Positions 56,101 through 63,397 of a stretch of DNA of 64,000 nt are shown here, piece by piece. This stretch comes from Tanypteryx hageni. Lineage: Eukaryota; Arthropoda; Insecta; Odonata; Petaluridae. Both the position numbers and the translations under genes were made by a program. A model generated the notes under the pieces. The model had not been told where the DNA came from. It did no database searches and worked only from the letters and a program-made list of their open reading frames with translations. Positions within the stretch are counted from its first letter, which is position 1, and each line of letters starts with the position of its first letter. The DNA lies in assembly GCA_028673005.1 (NCBI GenBank), contig CM054117.1, positions 50,795,370-50,859,369 on the forward strand, written 5' to 3'.

Positions 56101-59100
56101 TCGGGTAAAGAAGAGAATCTGAACATAACTATTGGGGGAAAGCCATTAGAACAAGTTTCAGAATATAAATACCTTGGAAGTATCATAACACGAGAGGCAA
56201 AATGTACGGATGAGATCAAAACTAGAATAGGAAAAGCAAAAGCGGCTTTCAGGAGAAAGAAACAACTACTTACAGGGAATATAAGGGAAGATATCCGCAA
56301 GAAGTTGATAAAATGCTACGTATGGAGTATAGCATTGTATGGGGCAGAAACATGGACGCTAAGGAAAAATGACATCAAATACTTGGAAAGCTTTGAAATG
56401 TGGACTTGGAGGAGAATGCTGAAGATAAAATGGACAGATAGGATGAAAAACGATGAAGTGCTACGAAGAATAGGAGAGAAGCGAATGATTATACAGACTA
56501 TCAGAAAGAGGAAGGCTAACTGGGTTGGACATTACCTGAGGAGAGAGAGTATGATTAAAGACGTGTTAGAAGGAAAACTAGATGGGAAAAGGGAAAGAGG
56601 TAGGAAAAGGTTTCAGCTGATAGACGATTTGAAAGGGAAAGAGAGTTATCAAGATATAAAGAGGACAGCGGAAAATAGGAGTATATGGAGAACCAGGTTT
56701 AACCATGAATAATCACGGACCTGTCTACGGACAGACTACCTATGATGATGATGATATATAATTTAATACTTAATATTACAAATGTATAAAAAACCACATT
56801 AGTATAAATAAATCGAATCAGCCAAACAGGGGTGCCACAATTACAAATTAAACTCTTTCAGTAATTAAGGATTTGGAAGGAATTGGCCGAACGAATTTCC
56901 ATTGAATTTTGTATATAAGATGTATACAACACACCATAATGAAATCAAGATGTTTAAAGGGGAGAAAAAGAGCAAGAATGCCACAAATAGCATATTTCAA
57001 CCGGGTCGGCTAAACAGGGCTACCACAATATCAAGGTTAGAATTATTTTGTAACTATGAATCTCAAAGATATTGGTTGAACCGATTTCAAAAGGTAATTT
57101 CGTTTGTACGGCGAGTATGGAATGGGAAAGAGAAATGAATATGATTAGAACGGATCAAAAAGAAGGGCTACCACTAAATAGGAAAAATAATTTCCTGATT
57201 TCAAAGCAAATACATTAGTATACGATTATATTACAGCGAATTTGACGAAAAGCACTTCTGTACCACGAGAATCCCGAGTACATCCCTATTTGTTTCGTCC
57301 TCTATTTAAGCACCGAGTCAGGACGACATTAAGTCGAATCATTGACGACGTTAATTCGAACATGGATGGTAATTTTTGAACGACGTGGATAATAAGGATT
57401 ATTAAATAAATAAAATTACCAAGCGGCCAAATGCTTATGCATGGAAAAGAGACCTCTGAATTGATGTTGACGATGAAAATTGCAAATTACTTCAGGAAAC
57501 ACAATCACCCGGTTAATCCGCCTCTCATCTAATTCACGCACGGAAAGTAGGTCATTTAATGCACTTTTTAGGGAGAAAAATAAGCAAAAGTTTCAAAGGA
57601 AGCACACGGGCGACAAGAAAAGTAGTTTTTAAATGGTTGGAAAACGCGCCCTGTGTTTTTCACGGCAAAAGGTCGTGCTTCACGGGGATGATGTAAATTG
57701 CAGAGCTGTAAACTCACCTATAAAAGCGTTTCATTATAAAGTGACCCGACACGCGGAAAGTTGTCGAGTTTCTTCGCGAGAAGCTTTTGTCGCTCATAAT
57801 GCGTCAATGACGCAACGTCATCCCGGTACTATTTTTGTCCGAACGTGCCCATACGCTCGGCCGTCTGAATCTAAGTTAGAAGTGTTTGGACGTCCCGAGA
57901 TCGATTCCTGTGTTCCGACACTGTTGCGTCGAGTACCACGCGACCACGTCGTCGGTTAGGAGCGTTTCCCCAAATAGCTCTGACGTCGCTAGTGACCAAT
58001 AAGCACCCGATGGATTTTATGGAGCATTGGAGCGGTTGGTCTTGGGTTGAACCGCCGACACAGATGCGATTTTTTTATGATTCGTCAAGTTGTATCGGTG
58101 CAGCACAATTAATAATAAATATTGGCGGAGACTCGCTCGGCCTCGGTGGTGGCAGGGTAACGTCCTCGGCTGCCAATCCGAAGGTCGCGGGTTCGAATCC
58201 CGCCTAGGTGGGTTTTTCTTCACCTAGGGAATGGATGTTTGTGATTGTCCTTGTTATAATGTTAATGAGCCCCTTGTAAAAGGCCGATTGCGGCTGTTTA
58301 GGGGCCGCATGGAAATAAATAAATAAAAGATTAATAAGTTAGAAGGTTACTCCTATACCGTACATTTCAATATTTAGAGAAACACGAAGAAATATAGTAA
58401 GAAGAATAATATCCCGTACATATCCTGTATTTTTTATTTTGCACTATTATTATTTTTTCTTACTCTTTTTCTTGTCGTTCTTCTTAGCGTTTCTCTAAAT
58501 ATTGAATAATACGGTTTAGGAATGACCTTCTATCATGTATGCAGCAAAATTAAAGAAGGCGAGCGTTTTGTTTGATAATAAACAGGAAAAAATATTTTTC
58601 AAGGAATTAATGCTTCCACTCGGTATATATTCTATTTATTCTAAATTAATACGCTATACAAGGGGTTTCCCGTGTGGTTTCTATATCATTTGGCGCCTAA
58701 ATAGAGATAATTTAGGCCATCCCCGTAAAAAAAGTGAGTTGGCAACGTTCATTTTGTGGCCGCCATAATTTTTAAAGAAGGTTTTTAGGAATGCCGACAA
58801 TTTCGTAACCATTTCAATCGCTCAATCGCGACTTCTTTGTCGCTTTTGACCCCCCAACTCTTTCACTACGTTCCTATGACAGGAATTACGAGCCATTATT
58901 ACGAAGGCCGAGCATAGGTTTCTATGGGAAACGGCGCAATGTGGCCGTAACTTTAATCGGCTAATTTCGGATCTGCATACCTTAATATTCGGGCCAAACA
59001 TACCTCGGGGTCTCACATGAAGAAACCCCATTATCACGCAAAGGGCCCTATTACTGGATAGAAATATCTACTTTCCTGCAGGAAACGTTATCCCATCTCT

Positions 59101-62100
59101 CATACGAGTCAAGCGGGAGAACAAAGCAGTCACACCTTGAGGTCAAGGTTGAACTCCGCAAGTTGTTTTCGAATGTTATCGGAAGAATCGGATCGATTTC
59201 GGTTCACGGTCAAACGAAACGAGCGAAAAGACGCCAGTTCCGGAAATCGGTTTCTAAAATCGCCCATTTAAAAAAAAGTCCTCTTTCTAAAAAAAAACGA
59301 GACGTCGGTTGCCTTATCGCTCCAACGGAAACAACTCTATCGCTCAACGTAGGAAATGGCTGAAGGTGAAGGTTAAAACGTTTTTACGTGATCGACACAG
59401 CGCGGGTAAAATGGAATACCGCAAAAAAATTACGTCAGTAAATTGCGTCTGTGACCTACTTTTCGTGGCAACTTGTTTGTCAGGCACGATTGACGTCTTT
59501 GAAGGGACGCTGGAGACACGATTATCGATTGTCCATTGTTTTTTCGGTATGAACAAGCGCGAGAGTTGTTACATCTATTCACGCACGCGGCCATTTTATT
59601 GGTGCGCTTTCGGGGAAAAAAACGGCGCGAATCGATAATAATTTACGCGTCGAAGTTTCCCCAAACACTTCATTCCGTTAAATTCTGTCTTAGTTCGTTC
59701 CGTTTCCTGTAGCAACAAAGAGCACAGAAGCGGACCTCCTTTCTGTAAAATAACATTAATTAGTAGGGACAAATTAAATATCGCGTGTAGAACGTCCTTT
59801 TTCCCTTAAGCTTTTTACGGTCGGAAATGCAGTGCCCAATTAATATATGCATTTATTTCTATATTTTCTCCCAATGATATCTCTAGTAAGAAATTAAAAC
59901 CAAAATAAAATAAATTAAATTACAGTCAGATCCCGATATAGCGCTTCCCTATATAATGCCACCCCCCACATACTGCCCATGAATAGTTATTAACAAAACT
60001 CCCATCTCACGATGATTACACAGGGCAAGCATATGCCTCGTTTAATCGCCACCCCCCTCTTAGCCCCAATGCCAGCAATGGACAAACGGTGGCGCTAAAT
60101 CGGCGTCTGACTGCACAACAAGTTTAGTGCAAATATTATGAAAACAAATAAAATTGTACATAATTATTATTACCGTGAAAACACAAAGTTTTGCTTGGGG
60201 ATTATAGGAATTTTTGCGAGAATTATTAGAAAAATTATATTATCGTATGTTACATATTTATAAAAATTAGAACGTATATATCACTGTCTTTCAAATTAGG
60301 GGTCTCGATTCAGTCCTGGGTGGCGAAATTGCCTCGCAATTCTCGCGGAAAACGTTTGAGCATCTATTATACAAACATGCGAAAGACAGAAAAGGCAGCA
60401 TATTAACACACATCGTTATATAAATGATCTTCTTCTAGTTTCTGCTACCTTTTGTAGCAAATTCGTAAAACCCAAATTAAAAGATTCAACTTTTTCGGGA
60501 TATCGGGAATATAACAGAGAAATCGGGGCTGTTCCTTGGAAAACACGACGGCTGAGAGATGTGGCTTATGCGCGGGTAACTTGAACTTCCTCAGAATTTG
60601 AGAAAAACTCGCTGCGTCCTATATGCCGGTAACAATCACACATAAATCCTTCATTTTGCACGGTTTCGCTTTACACGTTTTAGGTATATCGGCCTTAACT
60701 TTAGAGTGCAACCTCGAAAGGCACGGCCATCGATTTCACTTTAGCACTGTTCCGGGACTGTCTCAAAGCATTAAAAATTCATAAAATGCTTCAGTTAGAC
60801 TCAGAGAATATAAATAATAAAGACGGCAATTATAAACGTAATATAGCTATATTGTTTCACGTTGAGCCCAACACAACGCTCAAATTAATCTCGTGTATTT
60901 CAATGAGGAAATCAATCCCACTTTAAACGGTTCCGCTCTGCACATTTTTCTCTAGAAACGTATTGACAGCGCAAAGCGAGAGATGGAGCTATTTAACATG
61001 GCGACATGTAGCAAAATTTAAGTATAGAAATTCAAGTCACTGTAGGTACATAAATACAAAAGGCGAGAAGTAATTTATGGATATCGAAAATTCGAATAAG
61101 AGACAATCGGATTATTGAGGCTCATACGTATCATCTCTATTTAATTGCTGCAAGCGTGAGAGCGACAGAGAAAATCTCGCTAGTACTCTCACCAAAGACT
61201 TAGATTCGCCTTTAAGAAACGGCAGAAGGAATACTGATTCGTAGGACGATAGAGAAAGGAAGTAAAAATATCTCCCAACAGATTACGCGGGCCATCTCCT
61301 TAAAGACACGGACGAAATGAAAAATATAGGCGTAAAATAGTAAAAAAATTGTTTAAGGGAGCACTTTTGATCTTATTAAATTTAAAATTCAATGATAGCT
61401 GAGTTTTTATGTTGAAGGAAAAGGAAAAAATCAAATAAATAGCGCGAAAAAAACCTTCAGAAGTGTCCAAGCGAAATTATCACAGAATGTTTACTACATT
61501 AACTGAGGTTAAACCTTAGTCAAGCGTTTCACTCATCAAATGTTTTGAAACCTTTGTTTTAATAAGATAGTTTTCAATTAAATACAAAATTCAAAACAGA
61601 TGCAAAAATTTCCTTTGTGCGTTGTCGTGAGTAATAAATACGCATTTCGAATTCAATATGAACAGCTGAAAGGAAAGACTGTCGATAGCCAACCTTTCTG
61701 TAAGGGAATGTAGTTGTAGTTTGCAAGGACTTAACAGGGCAAAATAAGAGTTTACAGCAGAATAAACTCAGGAAGTCATTTTCGTGCCTCTTTAAAAGGT
61801 CATTCCAAAACTAAAACTTTCGCTGGGCATATTTTACTGCCATTTTCTGCACCTTAATCGTGAAATTACCATATTATAATTCCAAGAATCGCTTCAGGGG
61901 CATAAAGCACGTCAATCAAATTCCCAATGAATAGTAATCGAAATATTTTTTTTAACCATGCAAAAGTAAATGGCATACTAAAACAAACTAACTATATCAG
62001 CAGACTTATGTCATTGCTCACAGGAAATGTTCCTTCGTTTTTCCTCTCTTGTGACGTTTTCTCCGAATCTTCTGACCGTTCGACACCGTATCTCCGTTTT

Positions 62101-63397
62101 CTTTTGAAATCGCTTCCAACACTTGCAGCGCCCTGGAATCCGTCAACGATGAATCTGAAGTTGGTGACTTCGTGTTGGCACCGCCGAGAGTGACGATTCT
62201 TCCGGCGGTATTCTGAAACGCCGTGAAAAGTGTATCAATAGCATGGAAAAAACTAGATTTTAGTCCAAATTGGATTTGACGACCGAGTAGAGGGTGAAAG
62301 TACAGTGATTTAGCGCCCCCTATATGGTGCCACCCCGCATACCGCCCATGAATCTTTGTGAGCAAAACTTACATTTTATGAATACATAGAGCTTACATAT
62401 ACCTCGATTTGACGCCACCTCTGCTTTAGCGCCAACGTCCGTGATGGACAAACAGAGATCTGAAAGTATCTCGTTTCAGTATCGAACTCTCATGTCCGTC
62501 ACTTTAAAAATCTTACCACGGAATGGAAGTCCTGGAGTAAAGAGGATATCAGAGAATAGACGGAATAACTTTGTCTTATGGGAATCCTATAATAAAGCCA
62601 CTCTTAAAATTATCGTTACTTTTCCGAATCATTTACCTATGTATCAAAGTTAATATCACGAAAAATTATGCTTTCGCAATTAAATTAAAACAGGTCCTTC
62701 TGCGCATTAATGATCAATCGATGAGGAAAAAAATAAACAGCGCAACTTCAGCGTGTGAGAACAACGTTGTAGGCCGCGATAACATGTGCTGCTAAGGAGG
62801 AAACGTAGATGTGCAAAACCTGGAAGCGGCTGTAACACAATATACTTGTATGACTTGTAGGAATTGCAAAATATGCATTCAAAAGGCAACAACTGAAGCA
62901 AGCTGCACAAGGCGAACCATTTTCGCAAACAATTTATTCGGGGAGGCAGGAAGTCAAAATCAGGGTCTATCCCGCCTAATCCGAGATTTATAGTTCTCCA
63001 ATTTCAGCTAGCCGCTGTTAATTTTTTAAATAAAAGCCTTGCTAAAAATAAAGAGAATATTGCATGACTGAATGTCGCTGAATTTTCTTAATTATAGATA
63101 TAATAACAAATTTATATTATCAACTAGAGGGTTTTTGCTCAGTCCCAAAATAAAACAAAAAAACAATAAATTTATCAGGCATAAACTGAACTATACATTT
63201 TATAAATACTGCTAGCGAAATAACAACCACTGGTTTTCGTAACTATATAAAACCAATCCGATAAATCTAACCTTTGGTATTGGAGGCAGGGTTTCATTAG
63301 ATGAGCCACCGAAGAGAAAAACTCCATTTGATGCTGTGCGAGAAAAACTGAATCTATGACGATCCTCGTTATCTTGATCGCTCGGTCCTGCGATTTT
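31798..63397 (-). CDS. HECTD2: HECTD2-type HECT E3 ubiquitin-protein ligase, 15 coding exons, 5' end outside the window
   Basis: HECT ligases receive ubiquitin from an E2 on a catalytic cysteine and pass it to a substrate lysine. Fifteen exons (listed separately) have AG acceptors and GT donors, and their phases agree throughout, giving 2,769 nt, 922 residues plus stop. Similarity to vertebrate HECTD2 runs collinearly from about residue 106 to the end. The HECT domain spans about 437-922, including DLKKKLKVSFVGEPGLDMGG, ITLDLHFPSICYRKLLSPP, IPVTNENRHEYV and ATG-SDRVPVGGM-like segments (here TTGSDRVPVGGM). The catalytic cysteine sits in AHTCFNQL at residue 890 (codon 31897-31899), and the protein ends in EGFGLE, as in the family. 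Three low-complexity insertions lie in the HECT domain. The first two exons (residues 1-105) are Ser/Gly-rich and are assigned by splice phase only. The family assignment is very secure; the N-terminal exons are less so. The promoter and true start lie beyond 64 kb. Confidence 0.93.
32290..34790 (+). mobile_element. Decayed non-LTR LINE (CR1/L2/Jockey-like) in the last HECTD2 intron
   Basis: Remnants lie in order on the plus strand: endonuclease pieces near 32.3-32.6 kb (GALIAGDLNLPS, then an in-frame stop), the reverse transcriptase entry near 33.3 kb (RKSKGSDDIAGEILKLGS), and a longer open stretch from 33567 to 34148 with motif A VIDFSKAFDIVPHN, motif B SGIPQGSVLGPLLF and a motif C altered to FADECIIY. 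The C-terminal part (KYLGVQITKDLKWG) follows to about 34.45 kb. Several stops and frame changes make it dead. It lies opposite to the host gene. Confidence 0.88.
33567..34148 (+). pseudogene. LINE reverse transcriptase fragment
   Basis: Longest open stretch of the intronic LINE (193 residues), covering the RT palm. QHGFRNGFSCKTPLLGLLQD, SGIPQGSVLGP and FADECIIYRRI are visible. The canonical FADD/YADD has become FADE, which removes a catalytic aspartate. Confidence 0.85.
34913..35028 (-). CDS. HECTD2: HECTD2 exon n (HECT)
   Basis: Acceptor aaaaccag and donor TATAAG|gttagt. It encodes LLRPEEVEMLVCGSPTVDLH and VTEYDGYNEDDPVI, matching the vertebrate LLRPEEVEILVCGSP and TQYDGYAKTDLTI. Confidence 0.96.
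35353..35547 (-). CDS. HECTD2: HECTD2 exon m (HECT)
   Basis: Acceptor ttgaatag and donor CTCTTA|gtaagt, 65 codons. It contains IPVTNENRHEYVALYLDWVL and FRAFYLGFHSVCDSNALL, the conserved HECT core. A second possible AG lies 10 nt inside the exon but would break the phase. Confidence 0.95.
36289..36555 (+). repeat. Family C interspersed repeat, copy 1
   Basis: TTAGCCTACTTTCCAGAATG with (TGTC)n, then a body, then CCCATTTGATTTACACGG and TTTTCTCTTGCACATTAAAA. It matches the reverse complement of 46,430-46,682. Confidence 0.7.
37207..37281 (-). CDS. HECTD2: HECTD2 exon l (75 nt)
   Basis: Acceptor cacacag and donor TTTCAG|gttaga, exactly 25 codons. It encodes GLSELLAYEGNVEEDMCMNF, matching vertebrate GLSELLSHEGNVEEDF. 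Confidence 0.95.
37468..37903 (-). CDS. HECTD2: HECTD2 exon k (HECT N-lobe, acidic insertion)
   Basis: Acceptor tttattag|C and donor ATGCCT|gtaagc, 436 nt. After NLIGVLMGLAVYNSITLDLH and CYRKLLSPP comes an insertion of about 70 residues that is highly acidic (EFVYGTDEDTSDDENTEYN), before the conserved EALAEIMP. Confidence 0.95.
38402..38583 (-). CDS. HECTD2: HECTD2 exon j (HECT, Ser-rich insertion)
   Basis: Acceptor ttttaacag and donor CAGCCCAA|gtaaca. It begins PDYGMFVYHSNSRCYWFS, matching the vertebrate PDYGMFTYHKDSHCHWFS, then runs into a charged, Ser-rich tract with a run of six serines (GYSNSSSSSSED) that the vertebrate protein lacks. Confidence 0.93.
38721..38843 (-). CDS. HECTD2: HECTD2 exon i (start of HECT domain)
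   Basis: Acceptor tattttcag and donor TTTGAG|gtttgg, 41 codons. It carries the HECT entry motif DLKKKLKVSFVGEPGLDMGG followed by LAKEWLLLLIRHIFE, almost identical to vertebrate HECTD2. Confidence 0.95.
40420..40575 (-). CDS. HECTD2: HECTD2 exon h
   Basis: Acceptor tttttgtag and donor AATGAG|gtatgg. It encodes DSEQQMIQTARRS and DLFFLNIRIRRSHLVSDSLN, close to the vertebrate DSEQQMINIARQS and ILFLNMKVRRTHLVSDSLD. Between them is an alternating Tyr-Arg run (YRYRYRYQ) encoded by near-palindromic ATCGAT repeats. Confidence 0.93.
41115..41362 (-). CDS. HECTD2: HECTD2 exon g
   Basis: Acceptor tgattcag and donor ACAAAG|gtaagt. It encodes LHYTDLYNTALDHLDLMKEF and FSYCQYPFLLSIVAKR, strongly like vertebrate PYTDFYNSTLDHIDLMEEY and FSFCQYPFVISVAAKK. 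A proline run (LPPPPPL) precedes the conserved block. Confidence 0.93.
42228..42379 (-). CDS. HECTD2: HECTD2 exon f
   Basis: Acceptor ttttaatag and donor CTGATCA|gtaagc. It contains QFINVKQFPP and SRWWIPTAAKALALI, the counterparts of vertebrate QFISLRLFP and CSWWIPSAAKVLALL. The donor was chosen over the longer open frame because it alone restores phase and alignment into exon g. Confidence 0.9.
42856..43011 (-). CDS. HECTD2: HECTD2 exon e
   Basis: Acceptor ttcatcag and donor TTTAGGGG|gtaagt. It encodes LFVLIQNPVFAAQSSYTVFA followed by HLIRHIVNLSSVHKQHIIRW, matching the vertebrate YFILLQNPQF ... YAHLLRQIATL ... HWF block. Confidence 0.92.
43117..43178 (-). CDS. HECTD2: HECTD2 exon d (62 nt)
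   Basis: Acceptor tttttgcag and donor AAAGA|gtaagt. It encodes PQTIHKTVLKSIIIALL, matching the vertebrate PQDVQKTVLKGIINSLL position. This micro-exon is required to keep phase between exons c and e. Confidence 0.88.
43657..43855 (-). CDS. HECTD2: HECTD2 exon c
   Basis: Acceptor attcacag and donor ATG|gtgtgt. The segment with MQRFYANTYSSFPKLLALFK corresponds to the vertebrate HECTD2 stretch WKAVHDFYLTTFDSFPELNAA. It is the first exon with recognisable family similarity. Confidence 0.85.
45439..45560 (+). mobile_element. hAT terminal fragment
   Basis: CAGTGTTTCCCAAAGTGAAG at 45439, followed by GGTGCGCC, is a typical hAT end. No transposase or right end could be placed. Confidence 0.4.
45846..46130 (+). 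repeat. Imperfect tandem repeat of a 34-36-bp unit
   Basis: Units built on AAAGATGCCGTAAGAATTAC and ACGAGAAGAA occur three times from 45,870 to 45,970, and again near 46,090. A 93-codon open frame across it (45874-46155) is a by-product. Confidence 0.6.
46430..46682 (-). repeat. Family C interspersed repeat, copy 2
   Basis: Inverted relative to copy 1: the edge GGAAAGTAGGCTAAAA at 46,667-46,682, and CAAATGGGG with TTTTACAATGCAAAAGAAAA at the other side. Confidence 0.7.
47461..47485. repeat. (GA)n microsatellite
   Basis: About twelve GA units in the large HECTD2 intron. A shorter GAGA run lies at about 50,213-50,236. Confidence 0.95.
47905..48436 (+). mobile_element. Family A MITE, copy 3
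   Basis: It starts AAAAATCTGATGTGGCC, with ACTTTCTCCGTAT just inside, and ends TATGGAGAAAGTAAAAA. It lacks about 180 bp present in copy 4. Confidence 0.8.
49126..49834 (+). mobile_element. Family A MITE, copy 4 (fullest)
   Basis: The most complete copy, about 710 bp, with inverted ends GACTTTCTCCATATC and CGTATGGAGAAAGT. No coding frame. It lies 690 bp from copy 3 in the same orientation. Confidence 0.8.
51328..51497. repeat. Pyrimidine tract (CTCCCT)n / poly-C
   Basis: About 170 bp, nearly all C and T on the plus strand, with CTCCCT units and C-runs of up to about 10. Confidence 0.97.
51600..51751 (+). repeat. Possible LINE 3' tail
   Basis: Ends GGGGCCTCTGTGCTGTTTTTGA followed by AAATAAATAAA, broadly like the tail of the SINE at 58.25 kb. 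This suggests both derive their tails from one LINE family. The match is short. Confidence 0.3.
52368..52700 (+). mobile_element. Tigger-type end fragment
   Basis: CAGTAAAACCTCGATTATCC begins at about 52368, the same terminal sequence as the 9.3-kb element. Its opposite end was not found, so the stated end is approximate. Confidence 0.5.
53045..53451 (+). repeat. Family B repeat, copy 2, left part
   Basis: Close to 28,815-29,150: TTTCGTCATTGCTGAAAAGC, GATGTCCGTCCGTACGCA, GAACCGATTTCAACCAAATT. It is interrupted by the RTE insertion unit. Confidence 0.8.
53481..53578 (+). repeat. tRNA-derived SINE-like sequence
   Basis: An A-box-like segment (TGGTGTAGTGGTTAGCGTGT), a 5-bp anticodon-type stem, and a B box GGTTCAAACCC at 53532-53542 with a paired T stem are followed by an A-run at 53566-53578. 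The acceptor ends do not pair, so it is not a functional tRNA gene. Confidence 0.6.
53779..56712 (+). CDS. RTE-type LINE endonuclease / reverse transcriptase, intact frame
   Basis: This is a retrotransposon polyprotein of 977 residues from the ATG at 53779 (the frame is open further upstream, to 53716). The N-terminal third is an apurinic-type endonuclease: IGTWNVRTM, GLSETRWEG, MGDWNSIVG, IDYILVKQRF and the catalytic SDHSLL. A Lys/Glu-rich linker follows, then a reverse transcriptase with GKATGSDGIPAEIL, motif A FVDWQKAFDRVNW, motif B GVRQGCCLSP and motif C KYADDQVLLA. The C-terminal region (ALYGAETWTL, WVGHYLRR) is typical of the endonuclease-reverse transcriptases annotated widely in insect genomes, often mislabelled craniofacial development protein 2-like. 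There is no stop or frameshift, and the unit ends in a short (TGA)n run as RTE elements do. It lies in a HECTD2 intron on the opposite strand. All catalytic motifs are present, so it may be young or active. Confidence 0.93.
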   Translation: MSSLEVKQSGGKIVPQSDLRAGTALRKTFVESKLRIGTWNVRTMRKAGKLENLKEEMRRNRVDIIGLSETRWEGEGQFDSEEFTVVYSGGNSGERGVALVLRKDMMKSVTKIIATNDRLMAIKLKAVPVDMLIIQVYMPTSAHDDEEIDEIYEQINEIYEEDGRGKVNCIIMGDWNSIVGEGQEENVVGQYGLGKRNRGGEKLVEFCINNDLVVTNTWFKNHKRRLYTWKSPGDRMRCQIDYILVKQRFRNSIKNAKALQGADIDSDHSLLILDVSTKLKQIRKTRRERQTWDLQKLKERQDVVSMKLEDNLRKLENKPKTVDIEWDEIKTSIKDTLDKEIGKQEKKIRKPWITKEMLEKMDERRKWKNVNSEEGRANYRRINNELRRVTDKARENWIKGKCDEIEQMEKLGRYDMMYARALELEDKKSNGICGKGIMNTDGKIVSEAKDVAQVWEEYIKELYSKQTGAAKIELENEENIEEDNLGPSIMESEVEKAIMELKKGKATGSDGIPAEILKVIGSEGLKAITKLINKIYDTGEWPQDFLEVTMIPLKKKPKAMQCKDYRTISLLSHTSKIITRILNKRLEKKAEEIIGEDQFGFRKGRGTRDAIGVVRIISERAIEYSQDICACFVDWQKAFDRVNWVKLMKILKDIGVDWKDRRLIRNLYENQVVKVRFENVDTCGINIGRGVRQGCCLSPTLFNIYGESLMQEALEGTGDFKIGGRILRTVKYADDQVLLARKEEELQKMINRLVITGRKYGMEINTEKSKVIRISGKEENLNITIGGKPLEQVSEYKYLGSIITREAKCTDEIKTRIGKAKAAFRRKKQLLTGNIREDIRKKLIKCYVWSIALYGAETWTLRKNDIKYLESFEMWTWRRMLKIKWTDRMKNDEVLRRIGEKRMIIQTIRKRKANWVGHYLRRESMIKDVLEGKLDGKRERGRKRFQLIDDLKGKESYQDIKRTAENRSIWRTRFNHE
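56760..57300 (+). repeat. Family B repeat, copy 2, right part
   Basis: Continues copy 2 after the RTE unit, with further internal units (AGGGGTGCCACAATTAC, GGAAGGAATTGGCCGAACGA, GTTGAACCGATTTCAAAA) and the shared end GCACTTCTGTACCACGAGAA. Confidence 0.8.
58131..58328 (+). repeat. tRNA-derived SINE with LINE-like 3' tail
   Basis: A tRNA-like head (TCGGTGGTGGCAGGGTAACG) with a perfect B box GGTTCGAATCC at 58190-58200 is followed by a tRNA-unrelated tail containing AATGAGCCCCTTGT and GCTGTTTAGGGGCC, ending in (AAAT)n. Open frames across it are products of the tRNA part. Confidence 0.7.
59933..60113 (+). mobile_element. 181-bp MITE with 22-bp inverted ends
   Basis: CAGTCAGATCCCGATATAGC-GC at the left and its inverted counterpart CAGTCAGACGCCGATTTAGC-GC at the right differ at two positions. 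The interior is noncoding. Confidence 0.8.
62022..62212 (-). CDS. HECTD2: HECTD2 exon b (N-terminal, basic tail)
   Basis: The acceptor gtttcag|AAT and donor TTCCT|gtgagc enclose 63 codons plus 2 nt. The product is Ser/Thr-rich and ends in the strongly basic segment KIRRKRHKRGKTKEHF, a possible nuclear localisation signal. The 2-nt end phase fits the 1-nt start of the next exon 18.2 kb away. If the donor is not used, the frame stops two codons later, so a terminal exon of another gene is the alternative. Confidence 0.55.
62303..62452 (+). mobile_element. Diverged copy of the 181-bp MITE
   Basis: CAGTGATTTAGCGCC, GTGCCACCCCGCATACCGCC and GTGATGGACAAAC match the element at 59.93 kb. Its right end is lost. 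It lies 90 bp upstream of HECTD2 exon b in the intron. Confidence 0.65.
63272..63397 (-). CDS. HECTD2: HECTD2 exon a (first seen in window, N-terminal)
   Basis: The acceptor ttcttttag and donor AAG|gttaga enclose 42 codons, open and phase 0 at both ends. It encodes a Ser/Gly-rich stretch including RFSFSRTASNGVFLFGG and ends LPPIPK. There is no clear similarity to vertebrate HECTD2, whose N-terminus is poorly conserved. It is assigned because it joins in phase to the next exon and lies upstream on the same strand. It could belong to another gene. Confidence 0.55.

Larger units (their letters stand above)
53452..56759 (+). mobile_element. RTE LINE insertion unit with tRNA-like head, bounded by 14-bp target duplication
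   Basis: AATTTAATACTTAA occurs at 53438-53451 and again at 56760-56773. The right copy continues the surrounding repeat, judged against the related copy near 29.16 kb. Between them are (TA)n, a tRNA-like sequence, an A-run, the LINE and a (TGATGA) tail. The duplication therefore encloses the tRNA-like part as well as the LINE. Confidence 0.7.
43856..62021 (-). other. Large HECTD2 intron, about 18.2 kb
   Basis: Beyond the repeats listed, CpG-richer patches at about 44.9-45.3, 50.0-50.6 and 57.3-59.7 kb contain short frames on both strands without recognisable domains. No missing HECTD2 exon was found in it, and the phases on either side already agree. Confidence 0.5.

Noticed and set aside
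57633..57959. 108-codon plus-strand frame in GC-rich DNA
   Set aside because: No recognisable motif; it lies in an intron between repeats.
58017..58223. Minus-strand 68-codon frame with RRDSNPRPSDWQPR
   Set aside because: This is the well-known spurious translation of a tRNA-derived SINE B-box region.
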